From assembly GCF_000972845.2 (NCBI RefSeq), contig NC_040021.1:8971291-9035290 (forward strand): DNA of 64,000 nucleotides, in the 5' to 3' direction. The notes beneath the pieces are model-generated. The model ran no database searches, was not told where the DNA came from, and saw only the letters and a list, made by a program, of their open reading frames with translations. The stretch is from Larimichthys crocea (lineage: Eukaryota > Chordata > Actinopteri > Sciaenidae). The stretch's first letter is position 1. Every line of letters begins with the position of its first letter. A program made the translations under genes and the position numbers. Shown here in pieces: positions 23,201 to 35,300 of the stretch.

Positions 23201-24769
23201 GGCCTGGCTTTAATGAACACTGTGATATTTGGACATTTTTGTCAACGACAAAGTGCCTTCTCTGCACATCTGGTGCTGAAAAAGGGAGTGATGGTGCTTG
23301 AAAGAGGAAAGGGGTTGTTTTGATAATCACTTTGACTTGTTCCCCCCTTCTTACTCTCCTTTAATGTGGTGTCATTATTACTGAAATGTAATTAGCTATG
23401 CTAATGGGCTGGCATTTGGACTTCCGTCTCGGCACTTATGTTGGGACTGGTAAAAAATGTGCTGTAAATGAAGTGGGATGGTGAATGGAGAGGCTGAATG
23501 GGCATGTGAGGGTTGAGTGGAGGTGCTGAAGGGTGTGATAGAGGGTGTTATTGAGTGTAGGGCTAAAGTACTCCGGCGGAAGTGCAGAGAAGGGTTTTTT
23601 TAAATTAGGAATTGTTGAGGTGAAAGGGAAGAGCTGGAATCAGAAAATGGATAAAGAAGCTATGGGGAGGAGCAGGGGGGCAAAAAAAGAAAAACCCCAA
23701 ACCAGTTAAATGACTTTGTGTGTCAGTGTGGTGGTGTGTGTGTTTGTATGGAGAAATTTCAGGGTACCTCTCTAGTACATAACAAAGCCATCCATTTAGT
23801 GTATGATAGCTTTAACGGGCATGTTCCATTAATGTTGTACTGTAGAAGAAAATGTGTTATTGCTACAGAAAACTTAAAAGGCTCCTCTGTAGCAGCATGG
23901 TCTCTCACTAGAGACATACATAATGACATGGTGCAGTACTGAATTTAAATGTCCACCAGCTTGAATAATATTAAGATGATATAATTGAATGAATGCATTA
24001 CTAAATTAATACCTGCCAGCAGAGTGTGTAACCTTGTACAGTATGTGTGGAGTGCCTGTCCGTATCTGACCGACCGCAATCATGGCTGGTGAGTTGTGGA
24101 GTCATTAATAGATTAAGAGAGATCAGAGATGCTCAAGTGCAGAGCAGGGTCATCTGGGAGGCTGCGATTTAAAAGCTGAGCTTATATCAAGCTTCATTTT
24201 TTTCCTGTCCTGACATGTCCTGACTCGTCTCTCTGTTCCATATTTCTTCAAACCAGACACCTAAAGAGAAAGAACTTCACATACTTAAAGCTTTACAGGT
24301 CCACTAGGTGGCGCTGTGTCTCTATACACACCTCACAGGGCTAAATAAGAAGTCTTGGCTGCTCAGAAAGCAAATCCAAATATCCTTAGGGTGAATGGAT
24401 TACAATACGAGCAGAAGCAGCGTTCTTCCACCCTACAGGAGGCCGTTTGTTTTTCCTTTAATGCCTGAAAAGAGGCTGTTCTTCCTCTCCTCAGGAAGCC
24501 CCACACCCCGCAGACATACCTGTGTGAGCGCCGGGCGCTGACCCATGTCCAACCTACACAACCTCTAAGAAGGATCTGGTGTTTTGTAGGGCTGCCAGGG
24601 GCTCCATTAGGGATGGAGACCAGCTGAGGTTCAGTCTGTTTTAACCCTCAATCCCCCCTCCCCCCTGGAAGACTGGAAGACTCTTGAGGTCTGCAGCCTA
24701 AAGGAGTCTGTTGGTTTCTTCTCGCACATACAGTAGACGTGAAAATTATTCTGCCTCCGTTCATCACAC

Positions 24770-24800
<31 letters not shown>

Positions 24801-26271
24801 CGCACCTGCTCGCTTCTTTCACTCCCATGGTGAAGTCTAATAAGTCCCATGAATGCTCACCATCATGTTTTGATTTTGTCCTGGGGTTGTTTTTCTAAAC
24901 AGTTTAGCTCTCTGGGGAAGTTCGGCTTTCTCACTTTCTGCTGTACGGCTGATAACTGGAAGAATTCTCCGAAACGTGCTGACAAAAACAGATTGCTGTT
25001 GTGTTTTTAAGACTGTATGGACTATTATGGTCTTTTACTGTATTAAACCATAATCATCGTCCGGGTGACAGGATCCTTATTGAGGGGTTCAGCACCTTGG
25101 ATAGTTCCTTCACACTTCACTCTCCAAGTATCTTTCGTTTTTTTTTTCATTCAAGTTTTTATTAACTCATACATCCACAAACATAAAATGAACCTGAAAA
25201 TAAAGATAGACATTGTCAGACAGTATGACCAACATACAACAATACATGCAAATGCCTATGATAAATTAACATCTTTGAAACAAAATAAACATCTTCTAGA
25301 TCTTCAAAGTATCCCAGAGGTCCTGTACGCAAAAAAAAAAATATGATACCCTCCTAAAATCTTCCCTGTCATTGTTAATTCTGGCCAACATGCATTCATA
25401 TGACATATTTATGAGATAAATTCCATCCATTTTTTAACATCTGGAGAGGCTGTATTTGTCCAAGCAGCTGTGACCACTCAACCTTTAAAACTGCCCGCTC
25501 ATATTTAGATATATTTGGCACTTCTAGAGAACACCTTTAACTTACAGACAGACACAAATAAAGTGTGTATCAGTCAATGTAGCCTGCTCCATTATTTACA
25601 TCATTGATATTGTGTGGGCTGCACTAACATCAGTACGTAAAGAACAATAGATTTTTCCTCTTTTTGTCCATAGTGTGGGCCAAAGGATTTTCTTGCAGTA
25701 ATATTCTTTAGTCAAGATTGTGCAGTGTGAATTTCCCACTGGATTCTGTTCTCCGCTGGTGTAAAATTCAATTTTTATAGTCTGGAGTTCACAAGTAAAG
25801 GCAATGTATATGTAAATATGAAAAACAGGACTGACTGTATGAATATTTCTTTGAATACTTACTCTCCCAATATATATATACAAGCACAAACACACACACA
25901 CACATGCACAGAAATCATACTGTATATACAAAAATGTAAAACGGACACTTGGTTCAAAGAAGGCTCCTGGTGGCACTACGGCGGCCAGTTTCAGGGCTGT
26001 TAAAGGGAGGCGTGTCAGCAGTGTGATTATCAGCAGACAGATAGCGGATGACAGCTGCCATTGGTTATTGATGAGTTTCATAATTAAAATCCCTTATGGG
26101 GGGCACCCAAAGAACAAAAGGGAAAATCACACAAGTGATGAATGGTCCTTTCATCTTTAAGGCTGATATAAGACCCGCCGAGCTATTCTGCGTGAATATT
26201 GCTTTTCTGGAAGCTCTCTGAATGTGGTTTCAAAGAAGAGCCCAGTGCTTTTAATATTGCCAGAGCTTGTG

Positions 26272-26303
<32 letters not shown>

Positions 26304-29300
26304 AATATGAGGGACAAAATATGAGGAAAACAGACTGACTGAATGAGAGAGAGCATAGGTCAGACAGAAGCAGAGATACAAATCAGTGAAAAGGAGAAGA
26401 GGTCAATGTACTGCAACATGAGTATTTTCTGCTAACATTTTACTGCAGCACTGGAGGGGGTTAGGGTAGTTTTGGCTCCATAACACAGTGTTTGCTTCTG
26501 ATACAGTTCCTTGTATCAGCTGTAGTAGCCCTTGTAGTTGGAGACTGTCTCTTCAGATGGTGAAATCACAATCGCTGGATGAACAATGCTGCCATTGTGT
26601 GTTGTGTTGTTTGTTTTTCGCCTGGTTTGAAGCTTAAGTTTGACACGCATCAACTGCAACACAGATCACACATTAAGAGTGAACGAAGGTTTAAACGCAC
26701 TTAACATTGTTCCCTTTGTTCTGGATTTGCCTATGTTGTATAGGCACTTTAAACTCTGATCTCACTCTATAACAAACCTAATCTCATATATATTGTATTC
26801 ACCACTATTGTATTCTGTTCTATTCAGCACTCGCCCCCCCCGGAGAAAACAAACAGACGGATGTACTGTATGTGACTGTGGCTGAGATGAAAGCGGACGC
26901 TTTTGAAGAGAGTACAGTAGCAGATCAGACAGAACCACTGCCAGTGATAGTCTGCTCCCCTGCAGGCTCTATAGAGTAGAAAGCCACAAGCCTCTGTGCA
27001 CCGCATGCTATCTGTGTAGATGAGAGAGAGTGAGGAGGGGAATTAGAGTGCCAGCAACACATAGGGAATTCCTGCACGTCTGTCCCAATGCTGTGTTGGA
27101 GCATTTGTGTGTGTGTGTGTGCATGTGTTTGAGTGTGTGTAATGCTGTCAGGGTAGTGCTCCCACTTCCACCCCTCCTAACCTGCTAAACGGTCCCCTTC
27201 AACCCCTCCTCACCACTCACGTCTCCCTCTCCACATCAGGACGGGGCTGCTGTGACATCACTCATTCCCACGCACTCTGATTGGCTGGCCAGTGGAGGGA
27301 AGTGGATTGTTCCTGCAGCCTACAGTGAAAAATTAAGAGAGAGAGAGAGAGAGACAGAGAGGGAGAGTGTACGTGGGAGGGAAAGATAGAGGTAGAGAGT
27401 GTTGGAGAGAGAGAGAGAGAGAGGGAGAAAGGGACTAAGCAAGACAGATTGATGCTGAGGCAAGCCGGCACTGCACTGCTCTCACTCACACACATACACT
27501 CTCACACACACACACACACACCAACAGTCTTTGCATCACGCGTACACTCACATCACACTCCCAAGCTGCTTAACAGGCAGGAAAAACACTGCCTGAGTCT
27601 GCAGCCCGTTACTGCAGGACAGGACAGAGGACAGCAAGACGTAAAAGACGCGAGGAGAACAGGAGGGTGAACACCTCCTGCATCCTTCCTGCATTGCCTC
27701 AGAGCAGCAACAGTTTCATCGCTGTCATCCAGGGAGGTCCAGTGCTCCAGGGAGCTCTTTAAAGACACCTCCCCAAAAAAAAAAGAGGGGGGGGGGCGTT
27801 GAGGCAGCAAGGGCAGGAGCAAGGGCAAGTATAGCCTCTCTCGGAGACTGCCGTGAATGTCCGCTCAACGTACTCATGAAAACAGGCGGGAAGCAAGGCG
27901 TAGTCTGGGGTACAAGATGGCACGACGAGCAGGGGGTGAAGGCTCCCCAAAAAAGAACACATCCCTCAACCTGGTGACAGGGTTCTACCACTACCTCCGC
28001 GGTAAGTGGGACAGTGTGTGCGTGAATGTGTGTCCCCTACTCAGGTAGAGAGTGAGGAAAAAGAAGGCAGGTAGATAGTGTGTGTGTGTGTGTGTGCATT
28101 TTGCATTTGTAGCAGGGTTTGCTGTGTGCAGTGTGGCACTGCAGTATTGACTGTATGTGTCTACTGTATGTGAGCGAGTGCGTTTTGCAGTGTAATTTCC
28201 TTACTAAGTGTTGCCTGCAGGGAAGATTATTTTGGGCTGTGGTGTGGTGTGTGTTAAGCAAAATGGGCAAATTTTTCAAGGGGGGCGTTTCCACCTTGGC
28301 AGAGTGTGTGTGTGTGTGTGTCTGTCTGTCTGTGTGTGTGGAGGTCGCGGAGCCCTGAGCAGGTGAAGCAAGCATACCCAGCAGACAAGCACCAGCTCAC
28401 TGCATGTGTGACAGCACAGCAGGCAGACTGTCAAAATGTTTGATTTCTTATCTCTCTGTTTGACCCTGTGGCGGTCCGCCTGTCTGCTGCTCTCTTTTCG
28501 GATTCCATGTATGCAGCATCCTGTCTGACTGTCTCACTGTCTGATAGATTAGATTAGATTGGGAGACACATTACTATACGGTTTCTTTGGATTGGTTTTC
28601 AGTCTATCCGATGGAGAAATGAGCAAAACAGAGTGGAAAGTCTGAGTTTTAAGTGTTGATTGATCCACTCTTGTCATAATCTGTCAATAGACAAAGCCTC
28701 AGAGACAACAATATTTCAATGATATTTCATTCCAGTCATGTTAACTGTGGGGGGTCAAAGTGGGAACTCAGGGGCTGTGCATGAGACTAATGATGATGTA
28801 GGCCAACACTAACAGAGAAGGTAATCAAGTGTGTAAAAAACACAGCTGTGAGGCTTGGTTGTGGTTGCCGTTTCCCTTTGTGATATTGAAAGAATGTGAA
28901 TGTGTGTGCGCACATAGTTCAAAGTCACCTCGTCCGTGAGACTGAGAGGCTGGCACCGCGCTTGTGCAGACATGCTCTCCGTCACACGTGTTCCAGCTCA
29001 AGGATGCAGGGGGCTAAATATTTCTCATTCTCATCCAATATTACCGCCCATCAATATTTGATTACTCCTGCACCCAATCATAAGATTAATTCATAGAACG
29101 GGGGACCTGCCCAGTGGCACGTATGACTTTGCGTGAATGTATCTGCATTATGTATGAACAACTCCCTCCCCACTACTCACACACACACACACACACCCTT
29201 TTACTGTTCGCCTCTGCCCACAGCACCTAGTGACACACTAACCAACCTGAGTGTAATCAAACCGTCAGCATATTTCATTAAGGTTGAGGAAAGCACTGTG

Positions 29301-32300
29301 TCAGACGTCCTCTCTCACTGATAGCATTCTTATCTCAAGGATATTGCTCTGTAGCGCAGATGGGACATAAATAAAAAATAAAAAAACATTGTCACATGTG
29401 GCAGTCACTGTATGTGATTGGATCCTGAGAGTCACAGGTAGACTATAGATCTGTTTTGTGTACATTATGATAGGATATATGTGACAGTCGCATATAAATT
29501 TGTCGATTACAGATGTAACTGTCGCAGAAGTCCTGATTGTTATTCCATGGGCTGCAAACAGCAATGACTTCTGCTGTCAGAAGTGACTCATGACGGAGCA
29601 ATTACAGCCAATACAATTCTGAAAACTATCTCTATACTGTGTATATATACTGTATGTTTGCTTGTGGACATGTTAGAGACAAGACTTGATTTATGTCCTT
29701 TCCTCACTTAAGTTAAGTGGCTTTTTAGGGGACATCGTCAGCAGACATCTATGCTATTGATTGTGCCTTTGCTAAATGGGCTTTATCGCTTTAGTGACCA
29801 CAAACAATGTCTTTCCCCTGATCGAGGTAAATCTGTACATCTTTGGATGAAAGTTGGATTCATGTGGGGTTATTATTACGTTGTGCGGTATTGTAGCCAA
29901 CGATTACGTGCTTGAACTGTGGTCAGAAATGAATAAAACCCTCTTATAGATCACGGCAGAGGTGCTTGTCATCGTACAGGAAGGAACCACTGCCCTTCTA
30001 TCATCTAAAGGGCATCTTTGGATCTTCTGTCCACACTAAGAGAAGTCCAGCGAGTGAAAATGCCATTTTTAAATGTCAGATGCCTTCTCTTATTACATCA
30101 GTGTAAGGTATGATGCGGTGCGACTTTGTTCAGACACATTGGACAGAAAGTAACAATATCAAAGTTAATTACAGTCGCCATGGCGCTCTGCAATCCCAAT
30201 CAACTCTCATAACAATAGACAATAAGAAGATTGTGTTTGAATCCCCTCTTTGTTTATTATTGCATGTGACTGATAGTGACGCTCTGGGCTCTGATTTACA
30301 GATGAGCAGGAGGCAGTGCAGAAAAGGACATTCACAAAATGGATCAATTCCCACTTGGCAAAGGTAAGAGAGTGTGTTTCCCACTGCTACTGCCAGCATT
30401 GTGTTGTCCCTTTACACAAACACTGGCCTTGGTGTTTGTGGATTGAAAAACTTCCCCATCTCATTGCTTTTCCACTTCAAATCTCTTTGCTCATCCATAT
30501 TCCGTCCGCTGTGCTTTCTGTGACATTTGCTCCATTTCCAAAACACACTCACACTGGTCATGGGACTGACTGTGCCAGCTAAGACCACACACACACACAG
30601 TCATTGTTACTTGCATGCCTTTCAGATTTCTTTTCATTCCCCCCAATCTTATATCGCTTGTAGCAAGGATTTACTCTCACTCTAATTATCACTTTCACAT
30701 TACAGCATTTAATACACAGTATATCTTTTTTCCTGCAAGCTACTGTCAGTTATTTAAGTCTTAGTAACCTGTAAGCTCTTTATCATAATGTGGACCAATT
30801 TAGATTGTTCAGGATAGGATTTTTCTTATTTAAATACTGCTGTTTATTTGCCTCCTCAATGAGCCTGGACATCATTATATATGTAACTTAGACTCAACAA
30901 TTACACTTGATGCAGCTGCATGCTGAGGGGACATCATATGTGTGTAATTATTGTATTATACTGCATTAGGCTCCTCAATTTAACCAATTATTGCTTGAAC
31001 GGTGTGTCAGGAATGGGCGGACAAGGCAAATATGGCACAGCGCAACACAATTAAGTGCTATTTCAATCTGTGACGCTCCTCTCAAGGTTTCCTATGTGAT
31101 TATGACAGCTGTAGAGGCCTTGAACCACAGTGACGTGGAGCAGAAAATTCATTTGAAAAGCACTCCAGAGGGAATAAACCTTGACGTAATATTAAATATC
31201 AAGTCCCAGGACCGTGCCAGCAGAAAATTACACACAGCCCAGTACTTAAATGCCTTGAATTTTTGATCATGTTGAAGGTAAGCGCATAGTCTATGTGTTA
31301 AGTCATTTTGACGCGTTAGAGTGAAGCGATGGTTCTTTCGTTATTTCATGGTCATCGAAAATGCTGCGGTTTGAGCGATTAGAGAGAGATGTGGATGAGG
31401 ATTCACAGGGATACCAAAAAGAGGGATCCCCAAAAAGTCTGGATTAAAAAGAGTAAGGATAAAGGATATCCTTTATCCTAATCTAAAGAAGACGTAGATT
31501 ATCGGACCTAAGGCGGGTCGAATGACGCCTTGATGCTCAAACAAGCCTCACTGTTAATTATGCACAACTTCAAGCCTTAATATAATTTGAACAGGTGAGT
31601 TAAATAAAAATTAGCTATAGAGACCAAAACAGTTTTTTGTACCAGGCTGTAAACATGTTTATTTCTGCTGTGAAGTTAGACATTTTAACATGGGGGCTTA
31701 TGGAGACTGACTTGTTCTGTAGCCAGCCTCAAGCGTCCGCTTGAGGAACTGCAGTTTTAGGCACTTCCACATTGTCATTTCACATTGTGCATCATTGCTG
31801 GTTCCAACTGCATACTTACCTTACGGAGTAGCATTTTCTCATTTAACACTCAACAAGAAAGCAAGTAAGCATGTTACCTGGATGTCTAACTATTCTTTTA
31901 ACTAAGGTGCAAGGTGACATAGTGTCTGGTGGAACAATAGTCCTAAACTGAAGCTCAGTTTGTGCGACAAAAACATTAATTAACTGGCTTCACAAAGATC
32001 CTCATTTTATATAATTTAAATTCAGTTTAATCAACCGATTTAGCTAATCAATAGATTAGTGATGTTATCACAGCTCCACTGGAAGAGATAACGATGTTTG
32101 TGCCCCACAGTTGTCTCTCTACCTAGTTGATCAAATTAGTTGCTCTCCTCCTTGCCCATCATGAAACTGCTTACCCTTTCACCTGATGCCTGATGTTGCC
32201 ATAGTGACACTGATTGGCCTGTATTTGTCTTTAAAAAATGTCTCGGTCGTCAAGGCAGCTCGGTAAACGTTCGGAGAGCTTTGTGATGAGTAAGGGGTAA

Positions 32301-35300
32301 AAGTCAATTCAGCTGGTGCAGAGGATTCGTCGTGATAAGGTTCAGACGAGTAGAAATTAAATTGCATCTCATGGGCTTGCCTCACATCTCTAAAAACTCT
32401 GCAAAGAATCATTTGAAGAGACGCATTAGGCAAAAACAGCGTGTGAGAGAGACAGACAGAAGGATAGAGGGAGGGAAGAAGCTTTAACAGTTGGTTTAGC
32501 TTTTGCTCTCAGAAGGATAGATCATGCCCTTGGCTATGCAGATGATTAGGCCACTCCAGTTATCACAGGTCTTTAATTCAGCGCCTGAAGGTATGTGATT
32601 AATCGTTAGGTGAGCTGAGATATGGCATGAGGGCTTCCTTTCGTTATCACTCCCCTCCCCCTTACTTTTCCACTCCACAGGTACAACAAAAGAAGTCATA
32701 TGAGCTCTGACAAAGAGTTTCTATGAGAGGGACGTATTGGAGCTGGTAATTTATACAGAGGATTAATGACTCTCATTACTTGGACTAGTTCACCAGATTA
32801 AGTCACCAGTTATAAAGCAAACTGTAAGAGCAGCAGGACAATACTTTTGCAGGTTGCTTCTTTTATTTAAATAGAGGGCGAGGTTATATCAACTCTGCAA
32901 TTACAGATATAGTATATTACAATTTATAGAATGGTATCATTTTGGTTCTCAAGCATGCACCAAGGCTTCAAAGTTGCACCCTACGCTGCAGTGAAGTGAA
33001 AAGGGGGAAGAATGCAGTGAGCGGGTCCCAAGTTTCCATTTTGACAAATCCTTTCTGAGAGGGTTAAAGCTTAATTACAGAGTGGCCAGTGTGAGCAGCG
33101 AAGGTCTCACTGTCGCTCAGGCGTTTTCCACACAAACAGCTTCAGTACAGTAATCAGTGAACCAAGTGTTCTTAGAGATTACAGCGGCAGTAAAGTGAAG
33201 CCCACCCCCCTTCTTTCTTTAGAGGAGGGATTGACTGGATGACTTACTCCGTGCACACTAAATTCAAACCCAGCAAATGATGGTGCATGGTGTATATGTG
33301 CCTCAGCCAACTTATCTGCAAGGATGTTTTTAATAATTTTCACTCTGCCAACTAAGCCTGGCCTCGTAGTTTTCCTGTTCCACCTTCCGTGGGTGCAGTC
33401 GGTAATTGTCTCTTTTGGATGGCGATGTTGGTTTGTCAGCCAGTCGGTCGGCCCACCATTATTGAATGAATTGCTGTGAAACTTTCCACAGACATTCATG
33501 GTTTCCAAAATGATGGATCCTAATGATTTCAACGATTCCCTGACTTTTCTTTTAGCTCCACCGTGGTGGTTGACATCTGTGGTTTTTAATGAAATTTTAC
33601 CACCACAACTGTTGGATGGATTGCCATGAAATATGTTGTGTTACAGATAAATCTGTGGATCAGTCTGCCGCCATACTGGTAGTCCTGACTCTTCTGCCTC
33701 TTCGGCTAATCCAAAAATCAGCAAAGACGCCTGGGCCATGTGTAACAACCCCTACCTGACAATAAAAATGCACCCATGCTGTTAAATATGCACATATAGA
33801 GACCAAAAACATTTTTTTGTACCAGGCTGTAAACATGTTTATTTCTGCTGTGAAGCTACAGGCTTGTTTGTTTTTGTCTCCATCATAAAATAATAAATGA
33901 AGTTTAAATATGATGCAGGCCGCAATGGTTGACAGGACTGTTGAATTTTAGGAACTTAATATATGTACTGGCATATATCTTATATGTAGATATGTATACT
34001 AATCCATTTCTTCCAGTAGTTTATATATTGTCATATTATCTTCGGCTTTCTTGCTAGCAGCCCAAAGTTTTATAAAACAGCCACTCATCCTGTGCCATAA
34101 GTGAATGAGAGGTTTTTCCCTAAGCATAATGTAACCTACTGTAAAAGTGAAAGTTTGTCACATTGTTGCTTTTATATGTAAATAATCCCCTTTCAGATGG
34201 TTGCAAATAACTTTACCTTCAAAAGGTTTGGACAATAGGCATCTGGTGTCAATTGTTCCTTCGTACTGGATGTATTGCAATTCAAAATGAAACCCTGAAG
34301 TCTTCTCTTTGTCTCTGCCCCTCCGACTGTCTTTCATGCTGTTGATCTTTTGGAATCCACCGAGTCAAGTGTACCAGGGGAATAACACGAGAGCGCAGAC
34401 AGACGCACATCGTGAAACTCCTCTGCTCACAATCAATTATGGCCCAGACACTCGTATGTAATTAGCTCATTAAGCCCTTGATTTATTTTTTTTAGCTCAT
34501 GCGGCTGAGCTGAGGAAATGGATATTACTCTATTTTGTAATTACTCAGAAATTTCCTCATTAGCTTTAGGATTATAATGAACAAATAGGTAAATTTAACT
34601 TCAATTAGCTCATGGTATAAATTATGCCTTTGAAGCTTTTTGAAGGGGTCTTTGTAAGTGTTTCTTCTGTCACTTTATGATAGAGGCACAAGTGCTGTCT
34701 GTATATTTTAATATCCAAAGCCATGAAATGACATTAGAAGAGGAATTAGAGAGAAGAGCCACTGTGTTTGCTAATTAATTTTGAAAGACGTGAGGTTAGC
34801 CGCCCTTCTCTCATCAATTTTCTAGCTGCCACTCTTTCTGCTCAGTTATACCCCTCTTGCTTAGCCATGATGTTGGGGGTTGTATGTTTTTGTCTCTCAC
34901 ACCAGACGCACACTCCACTCCTCACACGTGCTAACACAGACACATCTCCGCTTCCGCCTCTTTCTCTACCTCACTCCCTTTGCTGCTAATCTCCCTGTGA
35001 ATGGCTCGCTCGTCTGAACGCCCCCCCACCACCACCACCCCATCCGTCTCTAAACCTCTCCTCAGCCACAGCATGTGACTGTGCTTTTAGAGAAATCCTT
35101 GATGTGGTGCCGGCAAGAAACAGAGATATGTGGATTTCCCAGAGTCTAGAAGTCTGTGTCAGGTCAGGGAGGAAGTCAATGAGGAGGATACAGTTTGAAA
35201 TCATCAGCATATTTTAGGATTTGAAGACCCCATTCAGCGCCTGCTGAGCCTCTGCTTATGGCTGACTCTGGCTGTCAGTAATATTTGGCACAGCCAAACT

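Larger units (their letters stand above)
16961..27277. other. SYNE1 first intron, 5' part
   Basis: About 10 kb without a supported coding exon. It contains microsatellites (20191-20220, 22629-22648, 24772-24799, 26272-26298), a poly-T run at 20512-20530, a strong CTCF-like site at 24301-24316, a poly(A)-tailed retrocopy candidate from 25136, and AT-rich homeodomain-type sequence near 23380-23410. Open frames such as 22063-22473 have no recognisable product. Confidence 0.5.

Noticed and set aside
25596..26081. 161-codon - strand open frame
   Set aside because: Contains translated CA microsatellite (Cys/Val run) and no known domain.
30991..31266. 91-codon + strand open frame in SYNE1 intron 2
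   Set aside because: No recognisable domain, no partner exon of matching phase, and the region reads like non-coding AT-rich sequence.
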